This document shows positions 57,555-64,000 of a stretch of DNA of 64,000 bases, piece after piece. Both the position numbers and the translations under genes were made by a program. Position 1 is the stretch's first letter. Every line of letters begins with the position of its first letter. The notes beneath the pieces are model-generated. The model was not told where the DNA came from and made no database searches. It saw only the letters and a program-made list of their open reading frames with translations. This stretch comes from Clostridia bacterium (GTDB lineage Bacteria > Bacillota > Clostridia > Christensenellales > Borkfalkiaceae), in contig CAAFMS010000004.1 in NCBI GenBank assembly GCA_900764105.1, positions 1-64,000 of the forward strand. Direction: 5' to 3'.

Positions 57555-60233
57555 ATGATTAAACTTGACAAAATCACGAAAGTATACGTTACCGAAGAGA
57601 GAAAAACCGAGGTGCTGAAAAGAATTACCGTCTGTATGAGACAGTCGGAATTCGTCTGCATACTCGGCCATTCGGGTTGCGGAAAAACCACTCTTTTAAA
57701 TATCATAGGCGGTCTTGACAGATATACTTCGGGCGATTTGTCGGTTGACGGAAAATCGACCAAGGACTTCACGGACGAGGACTGGGATACGTACAGAAGT
57801 CGAAAGGTAGGTTTCGTTTTTCAGAGTTACAATTTAATCCCTCATCAGACGGTTATAGAAAACGTAGAAACGGCGTTGACGATAAGCGGAGTCGGCAGGG
57901 AAGAACGCAGAAAACGGGCGATAGACGCGCTCGTAAAAGTCGGGCTTTCCGAGCATCTGAGGAAAAAGCCGTCGCAACTTTCGGGCGGCGAAATGCAAAG
58001 AGTAGCGATAGCGAGGGCGATAGTAAACGACCCCGAAACGATACTCGCGGACGAGCCTACGGGCGCGCTCGACAGCAAAAACAGCGAACTTATAATGGAT
58101 CTGCTGAAAGAAATTTCCAAGGACAGACTCGTTATAACGGTTACGCACAACGACGAACTCGCAAAAAAATACGCCACGAGAACGATAAAAATGCGTGACG
58201 GCGAGATAGAGTCGGATTCTAATCCTTACAACGGAAAAATTGCGAATAAGGCGATTGCAGACGGTGAAAAGCCTAAAACGAAGAAAAAGCACTCGTTTAT
58301 GTCCTACGGGCTTGCCGCCAGACTCAGTTTTAAAAATCTCGTAAACAAGAAGGTCAGAACGCTATTGACTTCCGCGGCGGCGGCTGTCGCCGTGCTCGGA
58401 ATTTCGCTCGTCGTCGCTTGTACCAACGGCTTAAATACTTTCGTGAACAAAGTTCAGAAAGACTCGATGAGCAGTTTTCCCGTCACGGTAAGCAACAACT
58501 ATTTAAACGACCTTTCGCTATACATAAATCAGTTTTTAGGCTCGTATGAAAACGGAGGTATTACTTCGTCCTCGATAACTTCGGGGGGCGTAACCGTCGG
58601 AACGGATAAAGGCAGTAAGAAAGGGAGCGTTCTTTTAAACAGAACGCTGAAAGAGGCGACCGAAAACGCGAGCGCGACGAAAAAGGCAATAGACAAAGAC
58701 TACGTCGATTATATAAACGACAATATCGACCCCGCAAGGGTTTCGGTCGTTATGGAACGGCAGGTCTCGAAAAAGGTGTACAAGTCCGTGGAATTGCCCT
58801 ATAAAAACATTTCGTTAGACGGTAAACCCGTGAACAAATATTACAATTTCCTTGTAAACACGGCGGATCAGTGGACTTGTCTGCCGAACGGTAACGTTGT
58901 CGGCGAACAGTACGAAGTGGTTGCGGGTAAATACCCCGAAAATTACAACGAACTCGCTTTGGTAGTCGATAAGAACTCGTCGATAACCGACTCTATGATG
59001 GTTGCGTTTTTCATAGACGTAGAGGCTTCGATCCGTTCGGATGACGACAAAAACGTGACGGAAGGATACTCTTACGAGGACATTTTTAATAAATACGGCA
59101 AGTTCAACCTTGTTTTAAACGACGATTATTACGTTAAAAACGGCGAAAACGAATTTATAGAGAAGTCGATAAGTTTCAGAGAATACCTCAATAAACTATG
59201 CAATAAACTCGAAGAGGGCAAAACTTGGGAGTCGGAAGAATACGACAAGAAAACCGACGCATGGTATGCCGAAAGAGGGGAAAAAACGTTAAAAAATTAC
59301 GTCGGCGAAAGCCTCGCGGGGTCGCTGAGATTATATAACGCCTTAGACGAAAGAAATATAAAAGGTAATTCGCAGTCGAACATCAAATCCACCGAGCTGA
59401 AAATTACCTGCGTACTGAAATTGAAAGACGACGTTCAGTACGGAATGTTGTCTACGCCGATATGTTATACGGAAAAACTCAACGACTACATAATAGAAAA
59501 TTCGGCGGCATCGGAAGTCGTGACCGCGCAGAAAAACAACGGAAGCGCGAACGTAACCTGTCGGTATTCGTATAATTCCGACGGCAGTAAGACTAAAACG
59601 CAGAATGCGTTTACGAATTTAACGGCGACTCTCGGAACGCAAGGGTACGCGGAATTGCCGACGAAAATCAAATTTTACCCGAATAAGATAGAGGATAACG
59701 ACTATCTTATAGGCGTACTCGATAAATACAACCTAAAAGCGGACGGAACGAAAAAGGACGTTTCCGAGCAGATAAGGTACGTAGACAACGTAAGCGCGGT
59801 AATGTCTCTCGTGAGGCTCGTTTTAGGCGGCGTGAGCGGGGTGTTGATTGCCCTTACTGCCGTTTCGCTCGTCGTTTCGGCTATAATGATAGGAATAATC
59901 ACCTACGTTTCGGTAATAGAGAGGGTAAAGGAGATAGGCGTGCTTCGGGCGGTCGGAGCGAGGAAAAAGGACATAGTGCGGCTTTTCGTAACCGAAACGG
60001 GCATAATAGGACTTCTTTCCGGCGTAATGGGGTTATTAGTAACGTTTATCGCGGAAATTCCGCTGAACGCGATACTGAAATCGGTGACGGGGATAGGTTC
60101 GCTTGTGTTTTTAAACTGGTGGCACATACTTGTTCTGATGGGGATTTCGGTATTTATAACGATAGCGGCGGGCTTTATTCCCTCGCTTATGGCGAGCAAG
60201 CAAGACCCCGTAAAGGCGCTAAGGAGCGAATAG
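57555..60233 (+). CDS. MacB-like ABC exporter, ATPase fused to FtsX permease
   Basis: 892 residues. The N-terminal ABC domain has Walker A GHSGCGKTTLL, Q-loop, signature LSGGEMQRVAIARA and Walker B TILADEPTGAL. A first membrane span near 270-290, a large extracytoplasmic domain (about 300-740) and three C-terminal spans of the FtsX fold follow. ATPase and permease are usually separate in Bacillota; here one chain holds both, in MacB order reversed only in detail. It probably exports peptides, drugs or lipoproteins by mechanotransmission. It starts 9 bp after the AroA-like gene, so both may be co-transcribed. Confidence 0.9.
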   Translation: MIKLDKITKVYVTEERKTEVLKRITVCMRQSEFVCILGHSGCGKTTLLNIIGGLDRYTSGDLSVDGKSTKDFTDEDWDTYRSRKVGFVFQSYNLIPHQTVIENVETALTISGVGREERRKRAIDALVKVGLSEHLRKKPSQLSGGEMQRVAIARAIVNDPETILADEPTGALDSKNSELIMDLLKEISKDRLVITVTHNDELAKKYATRTIKMRDGEIESDSNPYNGKIANKAIADGEKPKTKKKHSFMSYGLAARLSFKNLVNKKVRTLLTSAAAAVAVLGISLVVACTNGLNTFVNKVQKDSMSSFPVTVSNNYLNDLSLYINQFLGSYENGGITSSSITSGGVTVGTDKGSKKGSVLLNRTLKEATENASATKKAIDKDYVDYINDNIDPARVSVVMERQVSKKVYKSVELPYKNISLDGKPVNKYYNFLVNTADQWTCLPNGNVVGEQYEVVAGKYPENYNELALVVDKNSSITDSMMVAFFIDVEASIRSDDDKNVTEGYSYEDIFNKYGKFNLVLNDDYYVKNGENEFIEKSISFREYLNKLCNKLEEGKTWESEEYDKKTDAWYAERGEKTLKNYVGESLAGSLRLYNALDERNIKGNSQSNIKSTELKITCVLKLKDDVQYGMLSTPICYTEKLNDYIIENSAASEVVTAQKNNGSANVTCRYSYNSDGSKTKTQNAFTNLTATLGTQGYAELPTKIKFYPNKIEDNDYLIGVLDKYNLKADGTKKDVSEQIRYVDNVSAVMSLVRLVLGGVSGVLIALTAVSLVVSAIMIGIITYVSVIERVKEIGVLRAVGARKKDIVRLFVTETGIIGLLSGVMGLLVTFIAEIPLNAILKSVTGIGSLVFLNWWHILVLMGISVFITIAAGFIPSLMASKQDPVKALRSE

Positions 60234-60324
60234 TATATCAAGTTATATTTTGCTTCGCAAAGTTATATTTGCCATACGGCAAGTCGATAGAGGTCGTTAC
60301 AGAGAATTAAAAATCTGAAATAAT
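60234..60324. repeat. Short dispersed AT-rich repeat unit
   Basis: AAGTTATATTTTGCTTCGCAA then AGTTATATTTGCCATACGGCAAG (60239-60285). Each half has a small hairpin (TTGC-TTC-GCAA; TTGCC-ATA-CGGCAA). The same units occur at 26142 and 54501. Confidence 0.65.
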
Positions 60325-61239
60325 ATGAACAACAAAAAGATAAAACCAAAATTCACTTCGGTCGGTTTCGGCAGCGCCTATTTTTCCGTCGCGGTCGTTT
60401 CCATACTTTTGGCGAGCGTGATTTTTACGTTTGTGTTTATCCTTTCCGGCGTTTCGGGCGATTCCGTTACGGATAAGAATTGGTATAAATACCTTAGTTA
60501 CGTTCTTACCCCGACGGCGATTTCATTGTCGCTCGTCCTCTTTACGAAAGCGAACGGCGAATACCTTACGGAAGTGTGTCGGGTCAACAAAACGAGCGTT
60601 AAATACTATTTGTACGCCATACTTTTATCCGTTGCAACCTTTTTCGGACTGACGGGACTTAACGGATATTTTATTCAATTCCTGCAAAAATTCGGCTATA
60701 AATACCCCGAACAGAGTCTGCCGACTTTTTCGGCGGTAAATATAATTCTCACCGTACTCACCGTATGCGTGATACCCGCAGTTACCGAAGAGGCTTTTTT
60801 CAGAGGCGTTTTAACGAGAAGTCTCGACGGCGCGAATACCGTTATAGCCTGTTTAACGGGCGGTCTGTATTTCTCGCTTTTCCACATGAATCCCGCGCAG
60901 ACTCCGTATCAATTCGCTCTCGGTTTTTGCTACACGCTTCTCGCTCTGAAATCGGGGTCTGTATTTCCTACGGTTATCGCTCACTTCTTAAATAACCTTA
61001 TTATAGTAATTTTGTACTACGCCGCGCCGACTTTCGGCGGTTTTACGGGCGTAGCGGGGATAATTGCGACCGTTTTGGGTACGGCGGCTACGGCTCTATT
61101 CGTCGCTTTATTGCTAATCGGCAAAAAGGAAGAAGAGGGAAAAGAGAGGTTTCCTTACGACTATAAAACGTTTTTCCTGTATTCCGCAATCGGCGTTGCG
61201 GCATGCGTTATAATATGGTTTTCGGGGCTTTTGCAATGA
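60325..61239 (+). CDS. CPBP-family intramembrane metalloprotease
   Basis: 304 residues with about eight membrane spans. The Abi/CAAX motifs are visible: EEAFFRGVL (about 154-162), FSLFHMNPAQTPY with the first His, and VIAHFLNN with the second. Family members cleave inside membranes, for example in bacteriocin immunity or prenyl-protein processing. Its stop overlaps the rlmH start by 4 bp. Confidence 0.9.
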   Translation: MNNKKIKPKFTSVGFGSAYFSVAVVSILLASVIFTFVFILSGVSGDSVTDKNWYKYLSYVLTPTAISLSLVLFTKANGEYLTEVCRVNKTSVKYYLYAILLSVATFFGLTGLNGYFIQFLQKFGYKYPEQSLPTFSAVNIILTVLTVCVIPAVTEEAFFRGVLTRSLDGANTVIACLTGGLYFSLFHMNPAQTPYQFALGFCYTLLALKSGSVFPTVIAHFLNNLIIVILYYAAPTFGGFTGVAGIIATVLGTAATALFVALLLIGKKEEEGKERFPYDYKTFFLYSAIGVAACVIIWFSGLLQ

Positions 61240-61709
61240 TAAAAATACGAATAGTTGCCGTCGGCAGAGTAAAGGAAAAATATTTTTCGGAAGCGGTGAG
61301 CGAGTATAGCAAAAGGCTTTCGAGATTCTGCGACTTTTCGCTCGTTGAGGTTAAAGAAGAAAATTACGACAAGGCGACCGCCGCAAACGTTGAAAAAATA
61401 CTTTCTATCGAGGGCGAACGCATAGAAAAGGCGATAAAAGGTACGCCCGTCTGCCTCGCGATAGAGGGCAAGAAACTCTCGTCCGAGGGGCTTGCGGAGT
61501 TTATAAAGACAAAAATCGACAGAGGCGAGGGCGAAATAACCTTCATAATCGGCGGAAGTTACGGAATAGACGAACGGGTAAAACGCCTGTGCAAGGACAA
61601 AATTTCCTTTTCGGACATGACTTTTCCGCATACGTTGGCGAGAGTAATGCTTTCCGAGCAAATCTACAGGGCTTTTACGATAATAAACGGGGCGGAATAC
61701 CATAAATGA
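61236..61709 (+). CDS. rlmH: 23S rRNA pseudouridine-1915 N3-methyltransferase
   Basis: 157 residues from the ATG at 61236: IRIVAVGRVKEKYFSEAVSE, EITFIIGGSYGIDERVK (SAM site), FPHTLARVMLSEQIYRAFTI and the terminal EYHK. It methylates pseudouridine 1915 of 23S rRNA in helix 69. The start overlaps the CPBP stop and its stop overlaps tadA, forming a coupled unit. Confidence 0.96.
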   Translation: MIKIRIVAVGRVKEKYFSEAVSEYSKRLSRFCDFSLVEVKEENYDKATAANVEKILSIEGERIEKAIKGTPVCLAIEGKKLSSEGLAEFIKTKIDRGEGEITFIIGGSYGIDERVKRLCKDKISFSDMTFPHTLARVMLSEQIYRAFTIINGAEYHK

Positions 61710-62161
61710 CGGACGAAAAAATCAAATTTATGAAAGCGGCGCTTAAAGAAGCGGACAAAGCCGAGAAAAAAGAAGAGGTGCCGATAGGCTGCGTTATCGT
61801 AAAAGACGGCAAAATTTTTACGAGGGCGCATAACCTCAGGCAGACCAAACGGCTCGCGACGGCTCACGCGGAGACCCTCGCCATAGAAAAGGCTTGCAGA
61901 AAACTCGGCGACTGGCGACTTGACGACTGCGAACTTTACGTTACGTTGGAGCCTTGCGCCATGTGCGCGGGGGCGATTGCCAACGCTCGCATAAAGAAAG
62001 TGTATTTCGGGGCGTACGAACCGAAAGGCGGCGGCGCGGTGAGCAGATTTGACATTTTAACGGGCAGCGGACTTAATCACGTTACCGACTTCGAGGGCGG
62101 CGTAATGGAAGAGGAATGTTCCGAAAAGTTAAAAACTTTTTTTAAAACTCGTCGCAAATAG
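61706..62161 (+). CDS. tadA: tRNA-specific adenosine deaminase
   Basis: 151 residues: VPIGCVIVKDGKIFTRAHNL, the zinc motif AHAETLAIEKA (HAE) and LEPCAMCAGAIANARI (PCxxC), and YGAYEPKGGGAVSRFDIL-type end with GGAVSR. It makes inosine at position 34 of tRNA-Arg(ACG). Overlaps rlmH by 4 bp. Confidence 0.96.
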   Translation: MTDEKIKFMKAALKEADKAEKKEEVPIGCVIVKDGKIFTRAHNLRQTKRLATAHAETLAIEKACRKLGDWRLDDCELYVTLEPCAMCAGAIANARIKKVYFGAYEPKGGGAVSRFDILTGSGLNHVTDFEGGVMEEECSEKLKTFFKTRRK

Positions 62162-62255
62162 TCAGATTTACTTGATTAAATCGTGAAGATTATATATAAT
62201 GTATAAGACAAATGAAAACAGCCTTGCGGCTTAGAAACGAATTTCGGAGGAAGCA

Positions 62256-63215
62256 ATGATTACACACAGCACGGAGATTAAACTTTTTGCAGGCAATTCC
62301 AACAGGAACTTGGCGGAGGCGATTTCAAAAGAACTCAGAATTCCTTTGAGCGACTGCGAAGTCGGGCATTTCTCGGACGGAGAAACGAGTGTTCACCTCG
62401 GCGAATCGGTAAGAGGAAGAGACGTATTCATCATTCAGTCCACCAGCGCTCCCGTAAACGAGAACCTTATGGAACTTCTCATTATGATTGACGCGGCAAG
62501 GAGGGCTTCGGCAGGAAGAATTACGGCGGTTATGCCTTATTTCGGATACGCCCGTCAGGACAGAAAAGCAAAGGCGAGAGATCCGATTACGGCGAAACTC
62601 GTTGCAGACATTATCACTTCGGCAGGCGCGGACAGAATTCTTACCATGGACTTACACGCCAACCAGATTCAGGGATTTTTCGATATACCCGTCGACCATC
62701 TCGTCGGCGGACCTATCCTTTACAAATACTTCCAGAAATTCGTTGACGATGATTTCGTCGTCGTATCTCCCGACGTAGGCTCCGTATCGAGAGCGAGAAA
62801 CGTCGCGGCGAAACTTAATTGCCCGATGGCGATAGTAGACAAGAGACGCCCGAAGGCTAATCAGGTCGAAGTTATGAACATTATCGGCGACGTAAGCGGC
62901 AAGACCTGCCTTATGGTTGACGATATGATAGATACCGCAGGTACTATATGTCAGGGCGCGGAGGCGTTGTACAATAACGGAGCGAAGAAAATATTCGCTT
63001 GCTGTACTCACGCCGTATTAAGCGGCCCCGCCATTCAGAGATTAAATGACTCGCATATCGACAAACTCGTAGTTTTGGACACGATACCGCTTCCCGAAGA
63101 GAAGAGGCTTCCGAAAATCGAAGTTCTTTCGGTTGCGAAGGTGTTCGCTCAGGCGATAAATATCGTTTACAAAGACGCGAAGATGTCCGATATTTACGAA
63201 AAACAGGATAAGTAA
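62256..63215 (+). CDS. prs: Ribose-phosphate pyrophosphokinase
   Basis: 319 residues: LFAGNSNRNLAEAISKELRI, MPYFGYARQDRKAKARDPIT, MDLHANQIQGFFDIPVDHL, VVSPDVGSVSRARNVA and the PRPP loop CLMVDDMIDTAGTICQGAEAL. It makes PRPP for purine, pyrimidine, His and Trp synthesis and supplies Hpt. GGAGGAAGCA precedes the ATG. The 94-bp gap before it has no gene. Confidence 0.97.
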   Translation: MITHSTEIKLFAGNSNRNLAEAISKELRIPLSDCEVGHFSDGETSVHLGESVRGRDVFIIQSTSAPVNENLMELLIMIDAARRASAGRITAVMPYFGYARQDRKAKARDPITAKLVADIITSAGADRILTMDLHANQIQGFFDIPVDHLVGGPILYKYFQKFVDDDFVVVSPDVGSVSRARNVAAKLNCPMAIVDKRRPKANQVEVMNIIGDVSGKTCLMVDDMIDTAGTICQGAEALYNNGAKKIFACCTHAVLSGPAIQRLNDSHIDKLVVLDTIPLPEEKRLPKIEVLSVAKVFAQAINIVYKDAKMSDIYEKQDK

Positions 63216-63236
63216 ACAACTGAGAAAAGATAAGTA

Positions 63237-63265
63237 GGTTGTCGCTTTGTCGGCGACAACCTTTT
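63237..63265 (+). terminator. Terminator of prs
   Basis: GGTTGTCGC (63237-63245) pairs with GCGACAACC (63253-63261), followed by TTTT. Confidence 0.8.
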
Positions 63266-63373
63266 ATATCGTTTGCGTGGGATAAAAAACGAGAGACTAT
63301 TGCTCTCATTGCCTTCGACGTCTATTAAATCTACCCCATAGGAGAAAGCAAATTTAAATAAAAGGAAAAGAGT

Positions 63374-63949
63374 ATGTATTTAGTCGTAGGTCTCGGAAAT
63401 CCGGGTGATAAATATCTTAAAACACTCCATAACCTCGGTTTTATGGCGGTCGAACTTCTCGCCGAAAAAAACGGCGTGAATTTCGATAAAAAAGGCTTTA
63501 ACGGACTGTACGGAGTAAAGAATATAAGCGGCGAGAAAGTCATATTTTTAAAGCCGCAGACCTTTATGAATTTAAGCGGCGAGAGCGTAGAACCTATCGC
63601 GGCATACTTTAAAATACCGACCGAAAACATACTCGTGATTTACGACGATATAGATATACCGATAGGCTCGCTTCGTATTCGCAAAAGCGGATCTCCCGGT
63701 ACGCATAACGGAATGAGAAACGTGACGAAAATGCTCGGGACGGAAAATTTTCCGAGAGTGAGAATAGGAACGAAGCCCGAGGGCGATTACGAAATACTTT
63801 CCTACGTTTTATCCGACGTAAAGAAAGCCGACGAACCGAAATTCAAATTCTCGGTAAACGAAGCGGTTTCAGCCGCCGACGAATTTATTCGCGGCAAGAA
63901 AATCGACGACGTAATGTGTAAGTTCAACGGTCATTCTTATACCGAGTGA
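63374..63949 (+). CDS. pth: Peptidyl-tRNA hydrolase
   Basis: 191 residues: GLGNPGDKYLKTLHNLGFMA with the catalytic His, PQTFMNLSGESV, VIYDDIDIPIGSLRIRKSG with the Asp, SPGTHNGMRN, FPRVRIG. It recycles peptidyl-tRNA released by drop-off. prs-pth adjacency is common in Bacillota. AAAGGAAAAG lies upstream. The last 51 bases of the window after it hold no gene. Confidence 0.96.
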   Translation: MYLVVGLGNPGDKYLKTLHNLGFMAVELLAEKNGVNFDKKGFNGLYGVKNISGEKVIFLKPQTFMNLSGESVEPIAAYFKIPTENILVIYDDIDIPIGSLRIRKSGSPGTHNGMRNVTKMLGTENFPRVRIGTKPEGDYEILSYVLSDVKKADEPKFKFSVNEAVSAADEFIRGKKIDDVMCKFNGHSYTE

Positions 63950-64000
63950 CGAAGTTCCTCCTTTGGGAAAACGTCGGTAACGCAATTTGCTTTCTCCTTC

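Overview
The window looks like a chromosome segment of an uncultured, gut-type Bacillota (Clostridia-like) bacterium. The signs are the tilS-hpt pair, a SigG relic next to ylmC, YitT and BspA-type surface proteins, moderate GC, SD-led genes with TTGACA/TATAAT promoters, CCA-encoding tRNA genes, and L-fucose catabolism genes (fucI, fucO). The species cannot be named from sequence alone.

Region 1 (about 338-23595) is a tandem array of two integrated elements at the 3' end of one tRNA-Glu gene. The distal element (about 361-11000) has the gene order of a filamentous (inovirus-like) prophage. An XRE repressor faces a minus-strand operon of small proteins: a possible ssDNA-binding protein, tiny membrane/coat proteins, a 632-residue signal-peptide/C-anchor protein placed like pIII, a second anchored protein, a Zot/pI-type ATPase and a winged-helix protein. 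A RelE/YafQ-type toxin-antitoxin pair and a tyrosine integrase complete it. No rolling-circle initiator was recognised. A very long hairpin (1350-1476) lies just behind the zot gene. The proximal element (about 11000-23572) carries a large serine recombinase, a broken MobV relaxase with a structured leader RNA, and a tightly packed minus-strand defence operon: XRE controller, Vsr, HpaII-type methylase and nuclease, a second C5 methylase, HNH nuclease, a third C5 methylase, GHKL (MORC/MutL-type) ATPase and a HEPN-like protein. Behind it lie a DUF1016 nuclease relic, a Thg1-family reverse polymerase and a cyclase-like fragment.

Region 2 (23573-31100) has three tRNA genes (Glu, Met, fMet), tilS, hpt, class II fructose-bisphosphate aldolase, a possible GIY-YIG-like protein and a large BspA/InlB-repeat lipoprotein. 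Region 3 (31147-44048) has fucI, a divergent AraC regulator, two iron alcohol dehydrogenases (the second fucO-like), leuS, a YitT protein, tRNA-Gly and tRNA-Val with unusual repeat arrays, flavodoxin, a PAP2 phosphatase, a 5'-truncated sigG and ylmC.

Region 4 (44198-63949) has a P-loop kinase behind a multi-hairpin leader, a 937-residue Glu/Thr-repeat membrane protein ending in a YegP domain, two FAD oxidoreductases, a metallo-beta-lactamase-fold hydrolase, rho, a class I amidotransferase, mtnN, a patatin, an AroA-AroE-like fusion lacking nearly all catalytic residues, a MacB-like ABC exporter, a CPBP protease, rlmH, tadA, prs and pth. Intergenic spaces carry at least two families of short dispersed repeats.
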